From contig NZ_CANMFT010000006.1 of the NCBI RefSeq assembly GCF_947497285.1, positions 62,001 to 126,000 of the forward strand: a stretch of DNA of 64,000 bases, in the 5' to 3' direction. The notes under the pieces are model-generated. The model was not told the origin of the DNA. It saw nothing but the letters and a program-made list of their open reading frames with translations, and did not search any database. Shown in pieces: positions 1 to 8,886 of the stretch. The stretch's first letter is position 1. Every line of letters begins with the position of its first letter. The translations under genes and the position numbers were made by a program. Origin of the DNA: an uncultured Aliiroseovarius sp. Its GTDB lineage: Bacteria; Pseudomonadota; Alphaproteobacteria; Rhodobacterales; Rhodobacteraceae.

Positions 1-1109
1 GCGGGTAAATCCGGCAAATCTGGAAGGTCCGGCAGGTCGCCAAGCTCGGACAGATCTGACAGCTGCGCCATGTCAGAAAGGCCTGTCATTTCAGAAGGCT
101 CAGTCATGTCGACGTTGGGCGGTAAATCCGAACTGTTGTCCGGTCTTGGCAGCGGCGCCGGGTCGGCTTCGGTGCGCGGAGCAGCCCTATTGTCCAATGC
201 CCTTGGTCCCGCTCCTGCCACGCGATCCGCCGGGTCTGATTGCCCGATCCGCAAGGCGCGTTGCCCTTGCGCCTGACCAAGCCTGCAGAGCACCACGCAA
301 GCCCCATCCAGATCTTCAAGTGCCACAGCACCAAGGTTTTCGCGCGGCAGGGTCAGCATCATCCCAGGCTCAAGCCCGGACACATCGTCAAGCGTCATGT
401 GCACCCGGTGCAACACGGCTTTCAGATCTGCCTTGGTCTGCAGGATCGCTTCGGCCACATTCTCAGCCGCCTGCCCTTCTTGGTCCGAAGGCAGTGTTGG
501 CTTGGGTCGCGGTGGGTCATAGGGCAACAAAAGCGAAAGCGCGCCAGACTTTGCCCCGCGCCCCAAATCAAGCGACGCAGAGAACCGCCGATAGGGGATA
601 TCCTCCAACGCCAATTGGACGGCGCGATAGTCGACAAGTTGCAGCGCGAACCGAAACCCCGTCGCCGCAGTTGCGATTGGCAGCTGGGCTTGTGCGATCT
701 CGGTTTCAAACCGCTCAAGCACCCCGTCCAGGAAATCGGCACACATGATGGCATCTGTGCGCGTTGGTTCGCGCGGAATTGCGGGCGATGGCACCACGCG
801 GCCTGTGGTCAGCATTTCGATAAGCGCCGCCAACAAGCCCGGATCGACGACGAACAGCCCGAACTGGCTTTCTGGTCCTTCAACAAGAGCGAACAGCGCG
901 TGATCGGGCAAATCATCTGCAACCGAAGACAGGATCACCCGGTCTTCGACGATTTGGGTCGGCGTGATTTCAAGTGCGGCCACGTCTTCGGCAGCCCGCA
1001 CCAACGCCGCCCGCAACGCACCCGTTGTCGAGGCGGGCGCGATTTCTGGCGGGGGTCGCCCAGCGCCGGCTTTGCGGCGGATCGCACTGGTCTGGTCGTG
1101 GTCAGCCAT
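1..1109 (-). CDS. fliM: FliM-like flagellar motor switch protein (3' end outside window)
   Basis: The reading frame opens with MADHDQTSAIRRK at 1109 and stays open for 369 codons to the window edge, so the C-terminus is missing. The middle resembles the CheC-like domain of FliM. Around residues 225-300 a SpoA-type domain is visible (VHMTLDDVSGLEPGMMLTL, then CRLGQAQGQRALRI), as in the C-ring proteins FliM/FliN that bind the rotor and set rotation direction. After the SpoA domain comes a long tail rich in Pro, Ser, Asp and Leu, ending in DLP triplet repeats at the edge. FliM normally ends soon after SpoA, so this tail is unusual. It lies 72 bp downstream of the kinase gene on the same strand. 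The family is clear, but whether this is the only FliM of the genome or a paralogue cannot be seen. Confidence 0.8.
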   Translation of the reverse strand, partial: MADHDQTSAIRRKAGAGRPPPEIAPASTTGALRAALVRAAEDVAALEITPTQIVEDRVILSSVADDLPDHALFALVEGPESQFGLFVVDPGLLAALIEMLTTGRVVPSPAIPREPTRTDAIMCADFLDGVLERFETEIAQAQLPIATAATGFRFALQLVDYRAVQLALEDIPYRRFSASLDLGRGAKSGALSLLLPYDPPRPKPTLPSDQEGQAAENVAEAILQTKADLKAVLHRVHMTLDDVSGLEPGMMLTLPRENLGAVALEDLDGACVVLCRLGQAQGQRALRIGQSDPADRVAGAGPRALDNRAAPRTEADPAPLPRPDNSSDLPPNVDMTEPSEMTGLSDMAQLSDLSELGDLPDLPDLPDLP

Positions 1110-1181
1110 TGAGGGTCCGTTTTGATAGCGTCCCCCTAGGTCTGCCAACACAAGGTTTACAAATGATTGATTTCCGGTCTG

Positions 1182-3878
1182 TCAGGCCGGCTTTTCAAGC
1201 GGAAGCGTCACGCGAAAGGCCCCGCCGCTTTGCCCCGGCAGATAGGCGATGGTGCCCCCAAGCTTTCCCATGATCTCTTGACAGATGGCCAAACCCAGCC
1301 CTGCCCCGCCGGCTGCGGCCTGATCTGTCAGGCGCGAGAATTTCTCGAAGATCAGCGCTTCACTTTCGGGAGGGATTCCCGACCCGTTATCCACGAAATC
1401 GACCCGCAATTCCCCGTCGCGACGCCCGACCTTGATGCGCAGCTGTTTGTCAGACGCGTCACAATACTTGGCCGCATTCGCAATCAGGTTGATGAACACC
1501 TGAACCAGGCGGTCCGTATCGGTGACAAGTTCGACCTGCTCGTGCATCGGATAGCGCCGCACGCGCAGCCCTTCGGCGTCGATCACCGAGCTGGTCGCCG
1601 AAACAGACCGGTCCAACAGGTTGGACAGCACATCACGTTGCGGGTTGAGTTCAACCTGTCCGTTTTCAAGAACGCTGAGGTCCAGAAGGTCATCCAGCAG
1701 ACGGGTCAGCCGCACCGCTTCGTCATGGATGATCGAGGCATGGCGGCCAGCAGCATCCGGGTGCGCCGTGCCGCCGTCGCGCAAGATCTCGGAAAACGCC
1801 CGGATCGAGGTCATCGGCGTGCGCAGTTCATGGCTGATCTGGCTCAGAAACGCATCTTTCTGGATCGACAGCTGGGTCAGTTTTTCGTTGGCGGCAGACA
1901 ATTGACGTGCGGTCGTGGTTAGTTCGGATTGCTTGGCTTCAAGGCGTTGGGAATATTCCAGCATCTGTTGCGTTTCGTCGGCAACGGCCATCAGATCATC
2001 CACTGACACGGTCGCACCACCCATGATCTGGGCAATCATTGCATGTGCGGTGGCCGCGCCGACCGACCCCGCCAGCTCACGTTCGAGGCGGGCGATGAAA
2101 TCAGGGGTGGTGTCGGGCAGATACCCCCCCTTCCCCTGCGAGGCTGCTTGCGCCTGAAACAATGCCTGAGCTTCGTCCGCCCCCATGATCCGTTGCGCCA
2201 TGATCAACAGATCTTCAGCCGTCGCCATCGGCATGGTCCACCCTTTTGCCGGGCCGGACTGGTCCAGAACGTTGACAAACTGGGCGCCCTGAAGCCGCTC
2301 CAGCGGGCTGGGAAAGGACAGCAACGACACGGTCACAAACGTCGCCGTATTCAGGATCATGGACCACAGGATCGCGTGCACGACCGGGTCCAGCCCCGCC
2401 ACCCCGAACAACGCCTGAGGCTTTAGCCACCCAATCCCCAGAGGTCCATCGGCCAAAAGCGATGCGCTCATCACCCCGGCCTCGCCGAAGCTGGGCAGGA
2501 ACAAGGTATAGGCCCAGATCGCAAATCCGGTGAGCAACCCGGCAGCCGCCCCATTGCGCGACGCCCCCCGCCAGAACAACCCGCCCGCAAGGGCTGGCAG
2601 CACCTGCGCCACACCGGTAAATGAGATCAACCCGATCGCGGCAAGCGCAGCCCCGCCGCCCGATATTCTGAAATAAAGATAGCCAAGCGCCAGCACGGCG
2701 ATGATCGACAGGCGGCGCGCCGTCAAAAGGATCTGACGCACGTCGCCAGACACCGACGCCCCGCCGGGCCGGGTTGACAGCCAGATCGGCATGACGATGT
2801 GGTTTGATACCATTGTCGACAGCGCGATCGAGGCTACGATCACCATCGAGGTGGCCGAGCTAAAGCCCCCCAGAAACGACAGCATCGCCAGACCGTCGCG
2901 GTCATAGTGCAGCGGGATGGTCAGAACGAACAGATCAGGGTTTTCGCCCACCGGCAGGGTCGCCAACCCGACAACGGCGATTGGCAGGACGAAAAGGCTC
3001 ATCAGGAACAGGTAGGTCGGGAAGGCCCATGACGCCATGGACAGTTGCCGCTCGTCCAGGTTTTCGACCACCAACACCTGAAACATGCGCGGCAGGGTCA
3101 AGAAGGCCGCTGCTGACAGAAACGTCAGCCCAACCCAGCGCCCGCCCTTGATGGCCCACGCTTCGCCCGGCGCCGCGCGCATTGCTTCGTCGACCGCCGT
3201 TGCGATCCCCGATGGCCCACCGCCAACGCCCCAGACCACGAAAGCGCCGACCGCCAAAAGCGCGACCAGCTTGACCACGGCCTCGACCGCGATGGCGGTC
3301 ACGACGCCGTGGTGGCGCTCGTTCACATCCAGATTGCGGGTGCCGAACAAGATGGTAAACAAGGCAAGCCCACCCGCCACCCAAAGGGCCGTCGCATCCA
3401 GATCAGGCAACACCCAACCGGCTGAACGGTCCCGTGCAAAGACCGAGAATGAGAGTGTTACCGATTGAAGCTGAAGCGCGATATAGGGCGTTGTGCCGAC
3501 GACGGCGATCAACGTGACGATCACGCCCAGAAGGTTTGACTTGCCATAGCGCGACGACAGTAGGTCCGCGATCGAGGTCACACGCTGCGTCCGCCCAACG
3601 CGCACCAGTTTGCGCAAGAACCACCACCAGCCGATCATCACCAAGGTCGGGCCAAGATAGATCGTCACGAACTCCAGCCCGGACCGCGCGGCATAGCCCA
3701 CCGCACCGTAAAAGGTCCACGCCGTGCAATAGACGGACAGCGACAGCGTGTAGATCAAGGGTGAGTTAAGAAACCGGTTCTTGTTGCGCGCTGCACTTCT
3801 GTCTGCCCCAAAGGCCACCAGAAACAGCAACATCACATAGACAAGGCACACCGCGACAAGCGTGTTGAAGCTAAGCAT
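1182..3878 (-). CDS. Hybrid sodium:solute symporter-histidine kinase (CbrA-like)
   Basis: An 898-residue membrane sensor kinase. Residues 1 to about 530 are a multi-helix sodium:solute symporter-like domain. A linker and a full kinase core follow: H-box SHELRTP with phospho-acceptor His683, N-box FINLIANAAKYC, G1 box DNGSGIP, F-box FEKFSRL and G2 box GGAGLGLAI. This architecture matches CbrA-type kinases, whose symporter part may sense or carry a nutrient. The start ATG overlaps the TGA of the small membrane protein gene (TGATG), and a stand-alone receiver lies two genes upstream. The three therefore form one operon and probably one signalling unit. The ligand is unknown. Confidence 0.9.
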   Translation of the reverse strand: MLSFNTLVAVCLVYVMLLFLVAFGADRSAARNKNRFLNSPLIYTLSLSVYCTAWTFYGAVGYAARSGLEFVTIYLGPTLVMIGWWWFLRKLVRVGRTQRVTSIADLLSSRYGKSNLLGVIVTLIAVVGTTPYIALQLQSVTLSFSVFARDRSAGWVLPDLDATALWVAGGLALFTILFGTRNLDVNERHHGVVTAIAVEAVVKLVALLAVGAFVVWGVGGGPSGIATAVDEAMRAAPGEAWAIKGGRWVGLTFLSAAAFLTLPRMFQVLVVENLDERQLSMASWAFPTYLFLMSLFVLPIAVVGLATLPVGENPDLFVLTIPLHYDRDGLAMLSFLGGFSSATSMVIVASIALSTMVSNHIVMPIWLSTRPGGASVSGDVRQILLTARRLSIIAVLALGYLYFRISGGGAALAAIGLISFTGVAQVLPALAGGLFWRGASRNGAAAGLLTGFAIWAYTLFLPSFGEAGVMSASLLADGPLGIGWLKPQALFGVAGLDPVVHAILWSMILNTATFVTVSLLSFPSPLERLQGAQFVNVLDQSGPAKGWTMPMATAEDLLIMAQRIMGADEAQALFQAQAASQGKGGYLPDTTPDFIARLERELAGSVGAATAHAMIAQIMGGATVSVDDLMAVADETQQMLEYSQRLEAKQSELTTTARQLSAANEKLTQLSIQKDAFLSQISHELRTPMTSIRAFSEILRDGGTAHPDAAGRHASIIHDEAVRLTRLLDDLLDLSVLENGQVELNPQRDVLSNLLDRSVSATSSVIDAEGLRVRRYPMHEQVELVTDTDRLVQVFINLIANAAKYCDASDKQLRIKVGRRDGELRVDFVDNGSGIPPESEALIFEKFSRLTDQAAAGGAGLGLAICQEIMGKLGGTIAYLPGQSGGAFRVTLPLEKPA

Positions 3879-4222
3879 CAGTCGCGCCCTTCGAAGGAAG
3901 ATGTCGCGTGCGGCGGTCGGTCAGTGTCGGACTGCGGGTCTGCCCCTTCGGGGGTCAGGTCTGCGTCAGACCCGGATTGATCCCCACCTGTCGCATCCGG
4001 CCAGCGCCCAAGGCCACGCGATATCAGTGCCGTGGCAAGGATCAGGCAGAACCAAGCCGCAAAGACATAGGCTCCCAGCGCGGCCCCCGAAATGTCGCTT
4101 GCCAGAAGCGGTAACAGGAATAGAAAACTGCCCAACAGCGGCAACAACCGCGCGGCATCTTCCAACCTGCGCCGACGATAGCTTTGCCTGGCCAGAAACA
4201 GCGGTTCACGCGGGGTTCGCAT
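3878..4222 (-). CDS. Small two-helix membrane protein of the kinase operon
   Basis: A 114-residue protein with a basic N-terminus (MRTPREPLFLARQSYRRRR), two hydrophobic segments (about residues 25-45 and 48-70) and an acidic, Asp/Ser/Pro-rich C-terminal tail. I do not recognise a named family. A GTG start at 4246 is possible, but the ATG at 4222 has AGGGG upstream and is preferred. It sits between the receiver and the symporter-kinase and overlaps the kinase start by one base, so translation is coupled. By context it may assist or modulate the kinase. This is an inference, as no functional motif is seen. Confidence 0.65.
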   Translation of the reverse strand: MRTPREPLFLARQSYRRRRLEDAARLLPLLGSFLFLLPLLASDISGAALGAYVFAAWFCLILATALISRGLGRWPDATGGDQSGSDADLTPEGADPQSDTDRPPHATSSFEGRD

Positions 4223-4315
4223 CAAAACCGCGCCCCTACTGGCCACTGACGCGGACCGGTTACACGGCGGATCGGGTGTTTGGACCTCGTTCTGCGGCGA
4301 TCCGTCATGGCCGGA

Positions 4316-4684
4316 TCACCCGGAAACGAGGTCGTTCAGGGTCTCCAACACTTCGGCGTTGGAAAACGGTTTGGTCATAAATTTGCTGACACCAAGACGT
4401 TGCGCCAGTTCGCGGTCCGTGCGTTGACCGCGCGCCGTCAGCATCAGCACAGGAAGCGTGCGCGTGGCGTCATTTGCCCGCAAATCCTTCAGGATGTCAT
4501 AGCCCGACCGTCCGGGCAGCATCACGTCAAGGATCAGGACATCCGGGGAGGCATCATACACAGCCTGCACTGCTGTTTCCCCGTTGGCATGTGTCGAAAC
4601 CTTCCAGCCGTCGCGGCTGAGGATGAAACTGATCGCCTCAACGATATTGGGTTCATCCTCGATGACGAGCACCTGTTTTGTCAT
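4316..4684 (-). CDS. Single-domain response regulator (receiver only)
   Basis: A 122-residue stand-alone CheY-like receiver. The acidic pair Asp10/Glu11, phospho-acceptor Asp53 (LILDVMLPG), Thr83 (MLTARG) and Lys105 (MTKPF) are all present, so it should be phosphorylatable. It has no DNA-binding or enzymatic output domain. It is the first gene of the operon with the small membrane protein and the symporter-kinase, its likely phosphodonor. Output would have to come from protein-protein contact or phosphotransfer. The start codon is preceded by GGGGAGGAACGA. Confidence 0.9.
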   Translation of the reverse strand: MTKQVLVIEDEPNIVEAISFILSRDGWKVSTHANGETAVQAVYDASPDVLILDVMLPGRSGYDILKDLRANDATRTLPVLMLTARGQRTDRELAQRLGVSKFMTKPFSNAEVLETLNDLVSG

Positions 4685-4829
4685 TCGTTCCTCCCCTAAG
4701 CACCGGGCTGCGCCGATGCTGCTCGGCTGAATATCAACAAAGCGGGTTCACATGTCAAAGAAAACAGGGGATTGGGCGGGAAATCCGACGTCAAATACAA
4801 CGTATACGTGCGCCTGCGTCGCGCCCTAC
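4685..4829. promoter_or_regulatory. Leader region of the receiver/kinase operon with a 10-bp palindrome
   Basis: This 145-bp gap lies between the ScfR gene end and the receiver start. It contains the perfect palindrome ACGTATACGT at 4800-4809, about 115 bp upstream of the receiver start. The region is richer in A/T than its surroundings. A regulator site is plausible, but the binding protein is unknown and a 10-bp palindrome can occur by chance. Confidence 0.25.
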
Positions 4830-6161
4830 TCAGCGATCGGGCGACAGAATGGATGCCTCGCGCCGGGCCGCGCAGTCTGTGCGCGGGCAAACGCGGCAAG
4901 ATGATCCAACGGGAAGCGCCTTGGCCCCGGCCGCCTGTGCGTCATCGGCCGGCTGGATCAGCATGACAGCTTCCAGAACGGGCGGTCGGTCAAAAACCAG
5001 CGTGTCGCGCGCAAGACAGATGGCTTGGCACAAAAACCGCCGAGGCGTTGGGCCGGGCTGTTCGACCAGCGCGCGCTGGGGCTGGCCGGGGCGGCTTAGC
5101 GCCTGATACAGCGGCCAATAAGGGCACGCCGCCCCAAAGCGGGGCAAGGCAAACCCCGGCAATGGCTTGCGTAAATACAAAGATCCGGACCCATCGCAGG
5201 ACACCAACCCGACCATTGCGTCGCCATCAGGCGGCGGCACAAATGCCAACCGACGCATGACCACGGGAAGTGGTTGGCCGAACTGCTCGGCCAGCGCAGA
5301 GACGTCGTCTTGAGCGGTCACACGGGCAGCCTGCAACCTGTCCAAAGGGATGGCGGCAGCATCGGCCGCGTATTGCTGGAAATGCCGCCGCGCCACATCC
5401 TTGGCTTCTGCGGTTTCCAGCACACCGACCTTTTCAACCAACGCCTCAATCGCAGCCTCGCGCGTGTCGCCTTGCGCGTCCGACAGAGCCTCCAGCTCAG
5501 GCAAATGATGGTCGCGCTGGTCAAGAAACGCGGCAAGCTCCTCGCCCGGCACCACCGGGGCCATGTCCTGATCGGCGCCTGCATCCAGATATTCCACCAA
5601 GCCTTGCGCGGCCCCCGACAGGCGGCGACCTTCTTCGCGCATGTTGCGAAGAAAGCGGGACTGCCAGTCCGGGTCGATATCACCCCCGCCTGACAAGATT
5701 GCCACCGTTGACCGGATCGCGGTCACCGCCGAGATAACCTCGTGCAGCGATGCCGCCAGTTCAGGATCATGGGTCAACCTGTCGGACAAGGCCTCGACCA
5801 ACTGCTCCAGATCGCGGATGCGTTGGTGTTGAGCCGCCACAAGACCTGCCCAGCCGGGGAACCGCCCGGCAAGGTCTTCGGCGCGATGCAATTCCGGCTC
5901 GACCTCGGGGACGCGCTGCCCGGCGTCCCTGAGCGCACCCAGCAATGCCGCCTCGGCCCCTTCGGTCAGGGCCAGCGCATCGGTGCCCAGTTCGCGCGCG
6001 ATATCTTGCAGCAACTTTCCGCCGATTCTGCGGCGGTTATGCTCGATTAAGTTGAGGTAGGCCGCTGAAATTCCCACAGCTTTCGCGAGTCCAGACTGCT
6101 TTTGCCCAAGAAAGAGGCGGCGCTCGCGGATGCGGCTTCCGGTCAAGCGGGACTGGGGCAT
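4830..6161 (-). CDS. ScfR-family transcriptional regulator (XRE HTH plus short-chain fatty acyl domain)
   Basis: A 443-residue regulator. Residues 7-62 form an XRE-type helix-turn-helix (LAKAVGISAAYLNLIEHNRR). The central part is helical, and the C-terminal part matches the DUF2083/ScfR region, ending with a Cys-rich stretch (CRVCPRTDCAARRE). The family includes mycobacterial RamB and PrpR, which control acetate, glyoxylate or propionate metabolism and sense acyl-CoA type signals. In PrpR an iron-sulphur cluster has been described, and the Cys cluster here could play a similar role. It is divergent from the liv-type importer across 234 bp, so it may regulate itself and that operon. The start at 6161 follows AGGAAAA. 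Confidence 0.82.
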   Translation of the reverse strand: MPQSRLTGSRIRERRLFLGQKQSGLAKAVGISAAYLNLIEHNRRRIGGKLLQDIARELGTDALALTEGAEAALLGALRDAGQRVPEVEPELHRAEDLAGRFPGWAGLVAAQHQRIRDLEQLVEALSDRLTHDPELAASLHEVISAVTAIRSTVAILSGGGDIDPDWQSRFLRNMREEGRRLSGAAQGLVEYLDAGADQDMAPVVPGEELAAFLDQRDHHLPELEALSDAQGDTREAAIEALVEKVGVLETAEAKDVARRHFQQYAADAAAIPLDRLQAARVTAQDDVSALAEQFGQPLPVVMRRLAFVPPPDGDAMVGLVSCDGSGSLYLRKPLPGFALPRFGAACPYWPLYQALSRPGQPQRALVEQPGPTPRRFLCQAICLARDTLVFDRPPVLEAVMLIQPADDAQAAGAKALPVGSSCRVCPRTDCAARREASILSPDR

Positions 6162-6395
6162 TGGGTTTTCCTATTATTATCGGGCACTTTCTGCACCTGC
6201 GCGAAAATTACTTTACACTAATTAACACGCGTGTGTTCATTTGTTTACAAAAAAATCGTTTCATCAAAAGCATTTGTTGCGATATTTTCTTTCCGACACC
6301 TAAGATAGGCCAGGCTTGTAAAGGCCCCCCAGCAAAAATGGGGCGGGCGCGTGCAGAGGAGGCACAGCCCAGACTATCCAAACGGGAGGAACACT
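6162..6395. promoter_or_regulatory. Divergent promoter region between scfR-like gene and liv-type operon, with two palindromes
   Basis: A 234-bp A/T-rich gap in an otherwise G/C-rich window, holding the promoters of two divergent units. Two symmetric sites lie close together: the perfect palindrome ACACGCGTGT at 6225-6234, and the inverted repeat TTTGT-TT-ACAAA at 6240-6251. Either could be the operator of the adjacent ScfR-type regulator. I cannot place -35/-10 boxes with confidence. Confidence 0.4.
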
Positions 6396-7739
6396 ATGTC
6401 CAATTCGAACCTGACGCGTCGCGGTGTCTTGAAGACCGGTGCCATTGCCAGTGCTGGCTTTGCGCTTCCGACGATCTTCACCGCCTCGTCGGCTGCTGCT
6501 TACATGAACGAACCCACAGGCGGTTCGGTCACCCTGGGGTTCAACGTGCCCCAAACCGGTCCTTACGCTGACGAAGGTGCAGACGAACTGCGCGCCTACC
6601 AGCTGGCGGTTGAACACCTGAACGGCGAAGGCGACGGCGGTATGCTGAACACCTTCAGCTCGAAAGAACTGACCGGTGAAGGCATCCTTGGCAAGAAAGT
6701 CGAATTCGTCACCGGCGACACGCAAACCAAGTCGGACGCTGCGCGTGCTTCGGCCAAGTCGATGATCGAAAAAGACGGCGCGGTGATGATCACCGGCGGC
6801 TCGTCCTCGGGCGTCGCAATTGCTGTGCAAGGCTTGTGCCAAGAAGCAGGCGTCATCTTCATGGCGGGTCTGACCCACTCGAACGACACGACGGGGAAAG
6901 ACAAGAAAGCCAATGGCTTCCGCCACTTCTTCAACGCCTACATGTCGGGTGCCGCACTGGCACCGGTGCTGGCCGCGCGTTACGGCACGGACCGTAAGGC
7001 CTATCACCTGACCGCCGACTACACGTGGGGTTGGACGCAAGAAGAATCGATCAAAGCCGCGACCGAGGCTTTGGGCTGGGAAACCGTGAACGCTGTGAAA
7101 ACACCGCTGGCGGCCACCGACTTCTCGTCCTACATCACGCCGGTTCTGCAGACTGACGCAGACGTTCTGGTGCTGAACCACTACGGCGGCAACATGGTGA
7201 ACTCGCTGACCAACGCGGTTCAGTTCGGTCTGCGTGAAAAGCAGGTCAACGGTCGCAACTTCGAGATCGTCGTGCCGCTGTTCTCGCGTCTGATGGCGCG
7301 TGGTGCTGGTGAAAACATCAAGGGCATCCTTGGGTCGACCAACTGGCACTGGTCGCTGACCGACGAAGGCTCGCAGGCGTTTGTCAAATCGTTCGGCACC
7401 AAATACGGCTTCCCGCCGTCGCAGGCTGCACACACCGTTTACTGTCAGACCCTGCTTTACGCAGATGCCTGTCAGCGCGCGGGCACCTTCAACCCCTGCG
7501 GTGTCGTCGAAGCCCTGGAAGGGTTCGAGTTCGACGGCCTCGGCAACGGCAAGACCACATACCGTGCTGAAGACCACCAGTGCTTCAAAGACGTGCTGGT
7601 CGTGAAGGGGAAAGACAACCCGACGTCGGAGTTTGACCTTCTTGAAGTGGTCGAAGTAACACCCGTCGATCAGGTGACCTATGACCCGGAACACCCGATG
7701 TTTGCCGGTGGCAATCTGGGTCAGTGTAACGCCGGCTAA
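6396..7739 (+). CDS. Branched-chain amino acid-type ABC transporter substrate-binding protein (Tat-exported)
   Basis: A 447-residue periplasmic binding protein of the LivJ/LivK (type I fold) class. The N-terminus carries a twin-arginine signal (LTRRGVLKTG) followed by a hydrophobic stretch ending at AAA, so export in folded form is expected. The mature part begins with the typical GSVTLGFNVPQTGPYADEG. The start ATG at 6396 has GGGAGGA upstream. It is the first gene of a five-gene importer with two permeases and two ATPases. The ligand cannot be read from sequence; the class covers leucine-like amino acids, urea, amides and other small solutes. Confidence 0.85.
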   Translation: MSNSNLTRRGVLKTGAIASAGFALPTIFTASSAAAYMNEPTGGSVTLGFNVPQTGPYADEGADELRAYQLAVEHLNGEGDGGMLNTFSSKELTGEGILGKKVEFVTGDTQTKSDAARASAKSMIEKDGAVMITGGSSSGVAIAVQGLCQEAGVIFMAGLTHSNDTTGKDKKANGFRHFFNAYMSGAALAPVLAARYGTDRKAYHLTADYTWGWTQEESIKAATEALGWETVNAVKTPLAATDFSSYITPVLQTDADVLVLNHYGGNMVNSLTNAVQFGLREKQVNGRNFEIVVPLFSRLMARGAGENIKGILGSTNWHWSLTDEGSQAFVKSFGTKYGFPPSQAAHTVYCQTLLYADACQRAGTFNPCGVVEALEGFEFDGLGNGKTTYRAEDHQCFKDVLVVKGKDNPTSEFDLLEVVEVTPVDQVTYDPEHPMFAGGNLGQCNAG

Positions 7740-7850
7740 GGCGAACCGCTCACAACATGCAAAACGGGCTGTGCACACCACGTGCGCAGCCCACTCTGGC
7801 CAGTGCCGATCGGGCTCTGGGCAAGACACTCACATCTTTCGGTGGGGACA

Positions 7851-8882
7851 ATGGACGCCATTCTTCTTCAGATTCTGAACGGGCTCGATAAGGGCTCTGC
7901 CTATGCGATGATCGCATTGGGCCTGACACTCATCTTCGGCACACTCGGGGTTGTGAACTTCGCCCACGGGGCGTTGTTTATGATCGGCGCCTTCTGTGCC
8001 GTCACCATGCAACGCATTTTCGGCATGTCCTTCGAGACCGTCGACCCAAACCAGAAAGATTTTCTGGGCAACCCGTTGAAGGTCAAAACACCCTACCTTG
8101 AAAGCTGGTTCGGACCCGAAACAGGTGCTGCGATCATAGATTGGTCAGTGCCCCTGGCGATCCTGTTCTCGATCCCGATCATGCTGATCGTGGGCTACGT
8201 GATGGAACGCGGGCTGATCAAACACTTCTACAAGCGCCCCCACGCCGATCAGATCCTCGTGACCTTCGGCCTGGCCATCGTCTTGCAGGAGCTTGTGAAG
8301 CACTTCTTTGGCGCCAACCCGATCCCTACCGGGGCGCCCGAGGTGTTCAAGGGCTCGTTCGATTTCGGCGTCCTTATGGGCTTCGATCCCAATGTGATCA
8401 TCTATCCCTACTGGCGGATGGTCTATTTCTTCTTCGCCGCCATCGTCATCGGTGCCGTCTTCGCCTTCCTGCAGTTCACCACCTTCGGGATGGTTGTGCG
8501 GGCCGGGATGCAAGACCGCGAAACCGTAGGCCTTCTGGGCATCAATATCGACCGTCGTTTCACTATCATGTTCGGCATCGCGGCCGCGGTGGCGGGGCTT
8601 GCCGGTGTCATGTATGCCCCCATCAACTCGCCGAATTACCACATGGGCATGGACTTTCTGGTGCTTAGCTTCGTTGTGGTTGTTGTCGGCGGCATGGGCA
8701 GTTTGCCCGGCGCGGTATTGGCGGGCTTCATGCTCGGCATTCTGGAAAGCTTTGCCTCGATGAACTGGATCAAGTCGATGGTCCCGGGGATCGACCAAAT
8801 CATCATCTACCTTGTGGCCATTATCATTCTGCTGACCCGCCCACGGGGCTTGATGGGCCGCAAAGGCGTGATGGAGGAGTAA
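7851..8882 (+). CDS. livH: Branched-chain amino acid-type ABC permease (LivH family)
   Basis: A 343-residue inner-membrane permease with the LivH N-terminal pattern ([26 protein letters not shown]) and the C-terminal [13 protein letters not shown] loop. It is longer than the usual 290-310 residues because of a hydrophilic insertion at about residues 55-95, between the first helices ([19 protein letters not shown] onward). The ATG at 7851 is chosen because the family consensus starts there. It follows the binding protein by 111 bp and is followed within 4 bp by the LivM-type partner. Confidence 0.9.
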   Translation: MDAILLQILNGLDKGSAYAMIALGLTLIFGTLGVVNFAHGALFMIGAFCAVTMQRIFGMSFETVDPNQKDFLGNPLKVKTPYLESWFGPETGAAIIDWSVPLAILFSIPIMLIVGYVMERGLIKHFYKRPHADQILVTFGLAIVLQELVKHFFGANPIPTGAPEVFKGSFDFGVLMGFDPNVIIYPYWRMVYFFFAAIVIGAVFAFLQFTTFGMVVRAGMQDRETVGLLGINIDRRFTIMFGIAAAVAGLAGVMYAPINSPNYHMGMDFLVLSFVVVVVGGMGSLPGAVLAGFMLGILESFASMNWIKSMVPGIDQIIIYLVAIIILLTRPRGLMGRKGVMEE

Positions 8883-8886
8883 GACA

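Noticed and set aside
240-1112. Long plus-strand open frame opposite the FliM-like gene
   Set aside because: It lies antisense to a gene with clear SpoA-domain motifs, and its translation (Arg/His/Gln-rich) looks like a shadow frame of G/C-rich coding DNA.
6300-7829. 509-codon minus-strand frame opposite the binding-protein gene
   Set aside because: The plus strand carries a Tat signal, a ribosome site and a conserved binding-protein fold. The minus frame has no recognisable domain and spans the intergenic gap.
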